A stretch of DNA of 47,094 nucleotides from an uncultured Acidaminococcus sp. Its GTDB lineage: Bacteria > Bacillota > Negativicutes > Acidaminococcales > Acidaminococcaceae. This document shows positions 30,243-37,569 of the stretch, in pieces. The stretch lies in NCBI GenBank assembly GCA_905213155.1, contig CAJMHI010000010.1, positions 1 through 47,094 on the forward strand. The letters run 5' to 3'. A model generated the notes under the pieces. The model saw nothing but the letters and a program-made list of their open reading frames with translations, ran no database searches and was not told the origin of the DNA. Both the position numbers and the translations under genes were made by a program. Position 1 is the stretch's first letter, and every line of letters begins with the position of its first letter.

Positions 30243-31565
30243 ATGATGAAAAAATCTCTGGTATTTGCTATGGCTATGGCGCTGGGCGTCAGCGCTACCG
30301 CTTTTGCTGCCAACCCGTTTTCCGATGTGCCCCAAGGCCACTGGGCTTACGGCGCTATTGCCAAACTGGCGGCGGAAGGCGTGGTAGACGGCTATCCTGA
30401 TGGCACCTTCAAAGGTGACAAGACCATGACCCGGTATGAAATGGCCCAGATCGTTGCCAAGGCGCTGGCTAAAGGCGCCATCGGCAGCGATGACAAACTG
30501 GTCAGCGAATTTGCTGACGAACTGGACAACCTGGACGTACGGGTTGCCAAACTGGAAAAGAACGCCGACAACGTAAAGATTACCGGTAACGTTCGTATGA
30601 GCTACAAGAACACCACCGGCAGTGCTACCGATGGCATGGTAACCCGTAACGGCAAGAGCAACGACAACTCCAAGTCTGCGCTGCGTACCCGTCTGTGGTT
30701 AACCGGGGAAGTCAATGACAACTGGCATTACACCTCCATGCTGCAGAACGAACAATATTTTGAAGGCCAGAACGAATCCGGCGATGGCAACACCACCTTC
30801 CAGCGTGCCTTCCTGGACGGCAATATCGGCGTAGTTGGCCTGAAAGCCGGCCGTGACCAATTGTTCCTGGCAGACGGCAACGTGAACGATAACCGTGCAG
30901 ACTATGTAGAAGCCCGGATTCCTATGGGGCAGGCCTATTTGATTGGCCGCTACGGCAAGATGGCTGATAAGGATGACGGATCTGTATTTGACACTAATAA
31001 TGATGGTTCCATCGGTGATAAATTTGCCAACGCCGTATTGGGCGGCGATATCGGCAATTTGAACCTGGAAGCCACCTACACCAAGGTGAACCACCAGAAT
31101 TTCAACCCCAGCGGCTGGACCACCACCCAGGATGGGGATGCGATTACCAACGCTTTCACCGATAACCAGATCTGGACGGTAGGCGCTAAATACAAAATGG
31201 GCGATGTAACCCTGGGCGCTATGTACCTGAAAGGCGATCCGGATGGCGGCATGGCTAACAACAGCAAGTACGATGACGACGGCTATGTAGTGCGTCTGGA
31301 CTACAAAGGTGCACAGGCCAGCAAACCTGGCAGCTGGGGTCTCTTTGCTAAGTACTATGACCAGAGCGCTTCCACCTATCTGCGCCACACCATGAACGGC
31401 GAATACAACCTGTTCCCCATGGAAGGGTTCAAAGGCTATCAGGTGGGCGGCAACGTAACCCTGGCCAAGAACATGGTGGCCGAAGTCCAGTATTACGACC
31501 TGAAAGGCAAAGAATCCGACAACAAAGCACGGACCCTGTGGTCTCAGCTGGTTGTTACCTTCTAA
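30243..31565 (+). CDS. OmpM-type outer-membrane porin with N-terminal SLH domain (copy 1)
   Basis: A 440-residue protein. A clear signal peptide (KKSLVFAMAMALGVSATAFA) is followed by a single S-layer homology domain (NPFSDVPQGHWAYGAIAKLA, then DGYPDGTFKGDKTMTRYEMA), a short coiled coil (FADELDNLDVRVAKLEKNAD) and a Gly/Asp/Tyr-rich beta-barrel of alternating strands ending in LVVTF with the terminal aromatic residue expected for barrel insertion. In Negativicutes these SLH-porins tether the outer membrane by binding polyaminated peptidoglycan and form the main pores. GAAGGAG precedes ATG 30243. A near-identical first 120 residues are found in the next gene. It has its own promoter, leader and terminator. 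Confidence 0.93.
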   Translation: MMKKSLVFAMAMALGVSATAFAANPFSDVPQGHWAYGAIAKLAAEGVVDGYPDGTFKGDKTMTRYEMAQIVAKALAKGAIGSDDKLVSEFADELDNLDVRVAKLEKNADNVKITGNVRMSYKNTTGSATDGMVTRNGKSNDNSKSALRTRLWLTGEVNDNWHYTSMLQNEQYFEGQNESGDGNTTFQRAFLDGNIGVVGLKAGRDQLFLADGNVNDNRADYVEARIPMGQAYLIGRYGKMADKDDGSVFDTNNDGSIGDKFANAVLGGDIGNLNLEATYTKVNHQNFNPSGWTTTQDGDAITNAFTDNQIWTVGAKYKMGDVTLGAMYLKGDPDGGMANNSKYDDDGYVVRLDYKGAQASKPGSWGLFAKYYDQSASTYLRHTMNGEYNLFPMEGFKGYQVGGNVTLAKNMVAEVQYYDLKGKESDNKARTLWSQLVVTF

Positions 31566-31585
31566 CTTTACATTCATTGCAAGCA

Positions 31586-31617
31586 AAAAAGACGGTTCTG
31601 CGGAACCGCCTTTTTTG
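31586..31617 (+). terminator. Terminator of the first ompM-like gene
   Basis: GACGGTTC (31591-31598) and GAACCGCC (31603-31610) form a stem with TGCG loop, As before it and six Ts after it. Confidence 0.88.
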
Positions 31618-31720
31618 CGTCTTATGGGGAGTACAAACAAAATAAGCGTTATAAAATGTTAAAGATTATATAGCTTGCCGGGAAAATTGTAAACTTTTTG
31701 CACCGTAATTTTTCATGAAC
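31618..31720. other. Porin intergenic stretch without gene
   Basis: Together with the flanking terminator, promoter and leader this makes the 347-nt gap between the porins. I see only AT-rich sequence here and nothing conserved with the region before copy 1 apart from the promoter that follows. Confidence 0.6.
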
Positions 31721-31749
31721 TTGCCTTTTTTTGGATGATTTGCTATACT
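31721..31749 (+). promoter_or_regulatory. Promoter of the second ompM-like gene
   Basis: TTGCCT (31721-31726), 17 bp, and extended -10 TGCTATACT (TATACT 31744-31749), the same -10 box as copy 1. The predicted leader is about 155 nt. Confidence 0.8.
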
Positions 31750-31755
31750 GTATCA

Positions 31756-31912
31756 CAACCGAGGGAAGTTCATTCCCGAGGATTCTAATTCTTTCGATGT
31801 TCACAAAGGCAGGATTGCCCGGCAGACCAGAGGAAACAAGGTGTCTCGCGGTAAAGGCCCGGCCATACTTCCTGAAGGAACATCGATCCGTGATTCCAAA
31901 GGAGGAATACAC
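31756..31912 (+). promoter_or_regulatory. Structured 5' leader of the second ompM-like gene
   Basis: A first hairpin GGGAA/TTCCC is followed by CGATGTTC (31795-31802), which can pair with GAACATCG (31878-31885). The enclosed segment carries AGAGGAAACAAGGT (31829-31842), CTCGC, and a TTCC-TGAA-GGAA hairpin. The order matches the copy 1 leader although the rest of the sequence differs. Confidence 0.6.
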
Positions 31913-33151
31913 ATGAAAAAATCTTTAGTGTTTGCTATGGCTATGGCCCTGGGTGTCAGCGCTACCGCGTTTGCTGCTAACCCCTTCTCCGACCTGCCTG
32001 CTGGCCACTGGGCTTATGGCGCCGTTGCCAAACTGGCTGCCGAAGGCGTTGTAGACGGCTATCCTGATGGCACCTTCAAAGGCGACAAGACCATGACCCG
32101 GTATGAAATGGCTCAGATCGTTGCCAAGGCTCTGGCTAAAGGCGCTATCGGTGCTGATGACAAACTGGTCAGCGAATTTGCTGACGAACTGGATAACCTG
32201 GGTGTACGGGTTGCCAAACTGGAAAAGAACGCCGATAACGTAAAAATTACCGGTAACGTTCGTATGAGCTACAAAGACTCCGACGGTGGCAAATCTGGTA
32301 AGAGCGATGCATCTGTTCTCCGTACTCGTCTGTGGTTCACCGGCGAAGTCAATGACAACTGGCATTATGTTTCCATGCTGCAAAACCAGCAATACTTCAA
32401 GGGCCAGAATGAATCCGGCGATGGCGATACCACGTTCCAACGCGCTTTCCTGGAAGGTAACCTGGGCGTAGTAGGCATTCGTGCCGGCCGTTACGATGAT
32501 AACCTGGCCGATGGCAACATCTATGATACCCGTCTGGACGGGATCAAAGCCACCATTCCTATGGGCCAAGCTTATTTGAAAGGCTCCTACGGCAAGATGG
32601 CCAACGAAGATGATGCTACCAAAGAATCTGTAGCTGACAAATTCTGGTATGCAACCCTGGGCGGCGATATCGGTAACCTGAACCTGGAAGCTAACTATGT
32701 CAAAGCTGATGATCTGGTACAAGGCGAACTGTCTGGCGATGCCAAGATTTGGAGCGTAGGCGCCAACTACAAGATGGGCGACTTCAAACTGAGCGCTATG
32801 TACCTGAAGGGCGACGATGATGTTTTGAAAACCGCCACCTACAATAAAGGCGATGATGACGGTTTCGTAGTCGGCCTGAAGTACAAAGGTGCACAAGCTA
32901 GCAAAGCTGGTAGCTGGGGCCTGTTCACCAAATACTATGATCAGGGAGCTCCTACCACGCTGAAACACACCATGAACGGTGAATATGGCGACTTCGTGAA
33001 AGACGGCGACGGCTTCAAGGGCTGGCAGTTCGGCGGCAACCTGGCTCTGGCCAAGAACATGGTCGCTGAAGTACAGTACTATGACCTGGAAGGCAAAGAA
33101 TCCGGCAAACATGAACGGACCCTGTGGTCTCAGCTGGTTGTAACCTTCTAA
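31913..33151 (+). CDS. OmpM-type outer-membrane porin with N-terminal SLH domain (copy 2)
   Basis: A 412-residue paralogue of the preceding gene: the same signal peptide (one Met shorter), an almost identical SLH domain (NPFSDLPAGHWAYGAVAKLA onward), the same coiled coil (one Asp to Gly change), and a shorter beta-barrel with different loops, again ending WSQLVVTF. ATG 31913 follows AAAGGAGGAATACAC. Barrel strands are conserved and the differences cluster in what should be surface loops. The pair probably arose by tandem duplication and could exchange sequence by recombination. Codon use is strongly selected, as expected for a highly expressed protein. Confidence 0.93.
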   Translation: MKKSLVFAMAMALGVSATAFAANPFSDLPAGHWAYGAVAKLAAEGVVDGYPDGTFKGDKTMTRYEMAQIVAKALAKGAIGADDKLVSEFADELDNLGVRVAKLEKNADNVKITGNVRMSYKDSDGGKSGKSDASVLRTRLWFTGEVNDNWHYVSMLQNQQYFKGQNESGDGDTTFQRAFLEGNLGVVGIRAGRYDDNLADGNIYDTRLDGIKATIPMGQAYLKGSYGKMANEDDATKESVADKFWYATLGGDIGNLNLEANYVKADDLVQGELSGDAKIWSVGANYKMGDFKLSAMYLKGDDDVLKTATYNKGDDDGFVVGLKYKGAQASKAGSWGLFTKYYDQGAPTTLKHTMNGEYGDFVKDGDGFKGWQFGGNLALAKNMVAEVQYYDLEGKESGKHERTLWSQLVVTF

Positions 33152-33165
33152 TTGTAAAACAACAT

Positions 33166-33199
33166 AAAAAAGGCGGTTCCTGCGGGAACCGTCTTTTTT
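33166..33199 (+). terminator. Terminator of the second ompM-like gene
   Basis: AGGCGGTTCC (33171-33180) and GGGAACCGTCT (33184-33194) pair with one G-U, followed by a T-run. The stem is closely related to that after copy 1. Confidence 0.9.
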
Positions 33200-33245
33200 C
33201 GTATTACGTTGTAAAGCAGACAGTGCTGCGATGTTGAGATTTTCT

Positions 33246-33584
33246 TTATACGAAGATATACTGTACCAGCAGCATATAGAGCACCGTTCCCCCTGCCAGG
33301 GATAGGAGCATGTGGCCTTTCCATTGGTGCAGGGCAAAGGTGAAGATGAGCCCCAGCGCTTCCGGGATGCCGTGGCTGGCGGTGAAAAGGCTGACGTCCT
33401 TCAGGCAATACACCACCAGGAGGGCAAAGACTGCGCAGGGGAGCGTCTTCCCCAGGTATTGGATCACTGGTGGCGTGGGCTTTTTGGAAGAAAATAATAA
33501 AAAGGGAAGAAATCTCGGCAGCATGGTACCGGCCACACACAGGGCGATGGTGAGCACCTGCTGGTAAAAAGGCATAGGACTCAT
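33246..33584 (-). CDS. azlD: AzlD-family branched-chain amino-acid exporter subunit
   Basis: A 112-residue protein with three to four membrane helices: VLTIALCVAGTMLPRFLPFL with the conserved PRFLPF motif, then LGKTLPCAVFALLVVYCLKD and a C-terminal pair of helices. This is the small AzlD/YgaH subunit that works with AzlC to export branched-chain amino acids. Its ATG at 33584 overlaps the azlC stop in ATGA, so it is translationally coupled. It is the last gene of the amidohydrolase-azlC-azlD operon. Confidence 0.9.
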   Translation of the reverse strand: MSPMPFYQQVLTIALCVAGTMLPRFLPFLLFSSKKPTPPVIQYLGKTLPCAVFALLVVYCLKDVSLFTASHGIPEALGLIFTFALHQWKGHMLLSLAGGTVLYMLLVQYIFV

Positions 33585-34273
33585 GACAGCACCTTCTTTT
33601 CTAAGCGTTTCCGCAGCAGCAGTAAGGCACCCAGCATACACACCATGGCAGGAATCATAAAATTGCTGCTGCCAAAGACGAGCAGGCAGCCCAGGCTACT
33701 AATAGCGCCCACCATGGCAGGGAGGGGGGTCTTTTCTTTTTTGAACTGTTCCCAGAAAATCACTGCAAACATAGCAGTCATAACGAAAGAAAGGCCTTTG
33801 GTATTAAACCGCAGCCAGCTGCCCAAGAGACCGCCCATGGCCGCTCCGCTGACCCAGTACAGATAATCCAGAAATGAAATCCACAGCATGAACCAGCCCC
33901 GGTCCACATCGGGTGGGGGCTCCGTGGTGTATTCCAGGGAAAAAGTTTCATCGCACAGGAAAAAGATTAGTAGCGGCTTTTTCCAGCCCATTCCCTTGAA
34001 CCGGTCCAAAAGGGCGATGCCGTAGAACAGGTGCCGGGCCTGGATTAATAACGCTATGATAAAGGTCGGCAGCGGCGCAAAGGGCGCCAACAGCATGGAT
34101 ACCGCCACAAATTCCAGGCTCCCGCCAAAAATGGTCATGGCCATGAGCATAGGATACCAGAAGGAAAAACCCTCGCTGTGCATCAGCATGCCATAGGCAA
34201 AGGCCAGGAACCAAAAGCCGGCAAAAATAGGGAGCGTATAGGGAAAGGCGGCTAAAAAAGCTTTGCGTATCAT
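33581..34273 (-). CDS. azlC: AzlC-family branched-chain amino-acid exporter
   Basis: A 230-residue membrane protein matching AzlC/YgaZ: LAAFPYTLPIFAGFWFLAFA at the N-terminus, MTIFGGSLEFVAVSMLLA, LLIQARHLFYGIALLDRF with the conserved ARHLFYG motif, and FFLCDETFSLEY with the conserved DE. It forms the exporter with AzlD. The start follows AGAGGTGG. Only 12 nt separate it from the upstream amidohydrolase, which suggests that amino acids freed from N-acyl conjugates are handled by this exporter. Confidence 0.93.
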   Translation of the reverse strand: MIRKAFLAAFPYTLPIFAGFWFLAFAYGMLMHSEGFSFWYPMLMAMTIFGGSLEFVAVSMLLAPFAPLPTFIIALLIQARHLFYGIALLDRFKGMGWKKPLLIFFLCDETFSLEYTTEPPPDVDRGWFMLWISFLDYLYWVSGAAMGGLLGSWLRFNTKGLSFVMTAMFAVIFWEQFKKEKTPLPAMVGAISSLGCLLVFGSSNFMIPAMVCMLGALLLLRKRLEKKVLS

Positions 34274-34285
34274 ACGACCACCTCT

Positions 34286-35542
34286 CTAGATGTTTCGCCG
34301 GGACAGCTGCTCCACCGGTTCCGTGTTGGGGGTAAAGCGGGGTGTAAAGTCGGTATTTAAAAAGCCGAGGGCATAGGCTACGCCCATGGCAGCGCCGTAC
34401 AATAACCCCTTTTCATCCATATCAAATTCCGGGGTGTGGTGGTTGGCGCCACAGCCCATGTCCCCATTGGCAATGCCGGTAAAAGCCAAAACGCCGGGCC
34501 ACAATTGGAGCATGAGGGCAAAAGATTCGGAGGCCATCCAGGGCGCCGGGGTGATAAGCGCCTCCGGGGACAGAGCTTCTGCCACCGCTTTTTGGCCCAG
34601 AGCGGCGCAGTCCGGGTTATTTTGCACTTCGTACAGGGCTTCCGGCATGTGGAGAATTTCTGCCTGGCACTGGTAGGTGTCCGCCGTATTTTTAAGGGTT
34701 TTCTTCAAAAATTCCTCAAAGGGATGTCCGGCCTTTTCGTAGCTGAAAAAGCGGGCCGTCCCGCCAAAATCCAGCGTGCCGGGGATGACGTTGTACTTTT
34801 CCCCGGCTTTTACGTACCCCAGGGAAACGGTAAGGCAGGAAAAAGGATCCACTTCCCGCATGCGGAAAGCATTGAACTGCTGGTACAAATCGGTGAAGCA
34901 GTCCATGGGATTATTGGCCAGATCCGGGCGGGCACCGTGACCAAATTTTCCCTCGAGCCGCACCTCAAAGCCCAGCCCTCCTGCCATGGCGGCACCGGGG
35001 AGAATGGCTACCTTGCCGGCGGGGATATCCCAGCGCACATGGGTGGCGTAGCAGCCATCAATGGCAAAGCCTAACTCGTTCACCAGATAGGGCAGGAGAT
35101 TTTGGATGTCGCCGCTTTCTTCTTCCCCCCGTTCAAAACAGAGCAGGATTTTTCCTTTAAAAGCGTCCTTGTGGGCCTGTAAAATCCGGGTCGCCGTCAA
35201 CAGCATGGCCATATGCCCATCGTGGCCGCAGGCGTGGGAGTAGCCCGGCCGCTTGGAGACGCAGCATTTTGCCTGTTTTAAATTCTGCGGGTTCTCCATA
35301 ATGGGAAGGGCATCCGTATCCGCCCGCATGAGCAGGGTCTTGCCCGGTTTGCCGCTATCAATAATGCCCAAAAGGCCCCCGTCCTTTACATTGATGGTGG
35401 GGATGCCCAGGTGTTTTAAATCGTTTTCCAAAAACGCAATGGTGTCAATTTCCTCATTGCTAGGTTCCGGGTTTTCATGAAAATGCCGGCGCAGCCGCAC
35501 GGTCTCGGGAAATAATTCTTTGGCACAGTGTAAAATATCCAT
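34286..35542 (-). CDS. M20D-family amidohydrolase (hippurate/N-acyl-amino-acid hydrolase-like)
   Basis: A 418-residue metal-dependent amidohydrolase. Landmarks are RLRRHFHENPEPSNEE, LLMRADTDALPIMEN, HACGHDGHMAMLLTATRIL with metal-binding Cys and His, FERGEEESGD with the catalytic Glu pair, and the dimerisation domain with GHGARPDLANNPMD. The family cleaves hippurate, indole-3-acetyl amino acids or N-acetyl amino acids, freeing the amino acid. I chose ATG 35542, preceded by AGAAAGGA; the frame runs further upstream but through the promoter. It is first in the operon with azlC and azlD. The exact acyl substrate is unknown. Confidence 0.88.
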   Translation of the reverse strand: MDILHCAKELFPETVRLRRHFHENPEPSNEEIDTIAFLENDLKHLGIPTINVKDGGLLGIIDSGKPGKTLLMRADTDALPIMENPQNLKQAKCCVSKRPGYSHACGHDGHMAMLLTATRILQAHKDAFKGKILLCFERGEEESGDIQNLLPYLVNELGFAIDGCYATHVRWDIPAGKVAILPGAAMAGGLGFEVRLEGKFGHGARPDLANNPMDCFTDLYQQFNAFRMREVDPFSCLTVSLGYVKAGEKYNVIPGTLDFGGTARFFSYEKAGHPFEEFLKKTLKNTADTYQCQAEILHMPEALYEVQNNPDCAALGQKAVAEALSPEALITPAPWMASESFALMLQLWPGVLAFTGIANGDMGCGANHHTPEFDMDEKGLLYGAAMGVAYALGFLNTDFTPRFTPNTEPVEQLSRRNI

Positions 35543-35566
35543 CCGTATTGCCTGGTCCTTTCTTTT

Positions 35567-35583
35567 TGTGTGCACACAGTATA
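35567..35583 (-). promoter_or_regulatory. Extended -10 and start-site palindrome of the amidohydrolase-azlCD operon
   Basis: On the minus strand TGCTATACTG gives an extended -10 (TATACT at 35578-35583) with no clear -35. A perfect palindrome TGTGTGCACACA (35567-35578) sits at the start point, a good repressor site. Confidence 0.6.
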
Positions 35584-35676
35584 GCATACTTTTACAGTGG
35601 GAATCCATGCATTGCCGGGAAAAAATGAAAATTTGCCAGCGTGACAGTTTTGGCCGCCCCGTGGCGAAATGTTCAT

Positions 35677-35706
35677 TTGCTAAGAACTGGGGAAATAGCA
35701 TATAAT
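35677..35706 (+). promoter_or_regulatory. cdaA operon promoter
   Basis: TTGCTA (35677-35682), 18 bp and a perfect TATAAT (35701-35706) precede cdaA by 28 nt. Confidence 0.7.
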
Positions 35707-35734
35707 AAAAAGGCAAAACAAAGGAGGATCATCC

Positions 35735-36598
35735 ATGAGCGGACATGTAATCGGATTATTGCACACCATCATCTGGCTGGATGTGTTGGACATCCTGGTG
35801 GTGGCGTTTTTCTTAAATAAATTGTACCAGATGCTGAAAAATACCCGGGCGGCGTCCCTGGTAAAGGGCCTTTTGATGCTGGTGGCCATTACCTTTATCA
35901 GCAAATGGCTGAATTTGTATGTCATCAACTGGCTGCTGGAAAAATTTATGACCATGCTGATGTTTGCCCTGCCGGTAGTATTCCAGCCGGAACTGCGCCG
36001 GGCATTGGAGCAGATCGGGCGAGGGAAATTGTTCCGCCGCAGCACGGTGTTAAATGAAATTCAGGTAGAAACCATGCTGGAAGCGGTGGCTACCACGGCG
36101 GATGATCTCAGCCGGCGGAAAATCGGGGCGCTGATTGTGTTTGAACGGGAAACGGGACTGGGGGATTATATTGAAACCGGGATTCCCATTGACGGCCTGA
36201 TTTCCACGGCGCTATTTGAAAATATTTTTATTCCCAATACGCCCCTTCACGATGGGGCCGTGATTATCCGGGGCGACCGGATTGCGGCTGCCAGCTGTTT
36301 ATTGCCTCTTACGGAAGCACGGAACCTTTCCCAGGAACTGGGTACCCGGCACCGGGCGGCCATCGGCCTGTCGGAGCAGACGGATGCACTGGTGCTTGTG
36401 GTGAGCGAGGAAACCGGCGCCATTTCCCTGGCACGGGGCGGCGGTTTGCAGCGCTATCTGACCCATCAGGACGTAAAAGATCTGCTGCGACCTACCATGG
36501 TGCAGCCCATCCTGAACTGGAAGGACCGGATTAAGGCCAAATTCAGCCATCTCCGTGGCAAAGACCGGGAAGATGACAAAGGAGGCGGCAAGGCATGA
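35735..36598 (+). CDS. cdaA: Diadenylate cyclase CdaA (c-di-AMP synthase)
   Basis: A 287-residue protein. Three N-terminal membrane helices span about 12-85, followed by a DisA_N cyclase domain with LHDGAVIIRGDRIAAASC (DGA at 173-175) and GTRHRAAIGLSEQTDA (RHR at 205-207), the ATP-binding and metal motifs. Two ATP are condensed to cyclic di-AMP, which controls potassium and osmolyte transport and wall homeostasis. AAAGGAGG precedes ATG 35735. The end overlaps cdaR in ATGA, as usual in Firmicutes. Confidence 0.96.
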   Translation: MSGHVIGLLHTIIWLDVLDILVVAFFLNKLYQMLKNTRAASLVKGLLMLVAITFISKWLNLYVINWLLEKFMTMLMFALPVVFQPELRRALEQIGRGKLFRRSTVLNEIQVETMLEAVATTADDLSRRKIGALIVFERETGLGDYIETGIPIDGLISTALFENIFIPNTPLHDGAVIIRGDRIAAASCLLPLTEARNLSQELGTRHRAAIGLSEQTDALVLVVSEETGAISLARGGGLQRYLTHQDVKDLLRPTMVQPILNWKDRIKAKFSHLRGKDREDDKGGGKA

Positions 36599-37569
36599 AC
36601 CAATACAATAAAGACAAAACGGGACAGACCCGGCTCTCCTACTGGATGACGTGGCTGATGTGCGTATTGTGTGCGCTAGTGCTGTGGGTCTATGTGATGA
36701 ATGAACAGAACCCCATTACCACCAAAATTTTCCGGGTGCCCTTAAAGGCGGAAAACTTGGCGGAAGACATGGTGGTGAAGGATATGCCGGAAACCGTGAA
36801 TGTAAAAATCAGTGGGACCCGTTCCCAGATCGCCGCCCTGCGGGAAGGAGATATCCAGGCGTACGTGGATTTTTCCGATGCGCCGAAGGGGCAAAATGGC
36901 TACAACGTCCAGGCCCGGACCCGAATGGGGGAAGTGGCGGAAATCTCTCCCAGCGTGCTCCAATTGGAAACCGATGCCCTGACGGAAAAAGCCTTTACAG
37001 TGGAGCCCCGGATTGTAGGGGTGCCTAATAGCGGCATTACCGTGAGCCAGATGGCGCTGTCGCCCAACCAGGTGACGGTGAAAGGGGCCAGTACCCGCAT
37101 TGCCCAGGTGGACAAGGTGATTGTCATGGTGGATATCAGCAACCAGGACAAGAATTTTACCGCCGAAGCCACCACCGTGGCGGTGGACCGCACGGGACGG
37201 GAAATGTATGACGTGAAGGTAGAACCTACGAAAGTCACGGCTACAGTGACCGTGGTGCGGCAGCTGGGGACCAATAATTTCCCGGTGAAGGCAGATATGA
37301 GCGGATCGCTGCCAGCCGGAACGGAAATCGAAAGCATTAAAATTACGCCGTCTACGGTACGGCTGACGGCAGAGCCGAAAGTCTTGGGCGGCATCAAGGA
37401 AATTCTTACGGCGCCCATAGTGCTGGACAATGTGACCAGCGATGTGCAGCTGAAGATGCCGCTGCAGATTCCAGACCAGGTGCTGGCCGATGAGCACAGC
37501 GTACTGGTGGATATTACGCTGAAGAAAACGCAGGAGGCGGGAAACCGTAATGCAGGTACAAGTCAATAA
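36595..37569 (+). CDS. cdaR: CdaR (YbbR-domain regulator of CdaA)
   Basis: A 324-residue protein with one N-terminal membrane helix (WMTWLMCVLCALVLWVYVMN) and about three to four extracytoplasmic YbbR repeats of roughly 80 residues (for example MPETVNVKISGTRSQI, LSPNQVTVKGASTRIAQVDK, ITPSTVRLTAEPKVLGGIK). CdaR binds CdaA in the membrane and adjusts its activity. It overlaps cdaA at the start and the next gene at its end (20 nt). In most Firmicutes glmM comes next; here an FAD protein does. Confidence 0.93.
   Translation: MNQYNKDKTGQTRLSYWMTWLMCVLCALVLWVYVMNEQNPITTKIFRVPLKAENLAEDMVVKDMPETVNVKISGTRSQIAALREGDIQAYVDFSDAPKGQNGYNVQARTRMGEVAEISPSVLQLETDALTEKAFTVEPRIVGVPNSGITVSQMALSPNQVTVKGASTRIAQVDKVIVMVDISNQDKNFTAEATTVAVDRTGREMYDVKVEPTKVTATVTVVRQLGTNNFPVKADMSGSLPAGTEIESIKITPSTVRLTAEPKVLGGIKEILTAPIVLDNVTSDVQLKMPLQIPDQVLADEHSVLVDITLKKTQEAGNRNAGTSQ

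Noticed and set aside
31925..33337. Long open frame on the minus strand opposite the second porin gene
   Set aside because: It spans the porin terminator and gene in antisense and reflects strong codon bias; no domain is recognisable.
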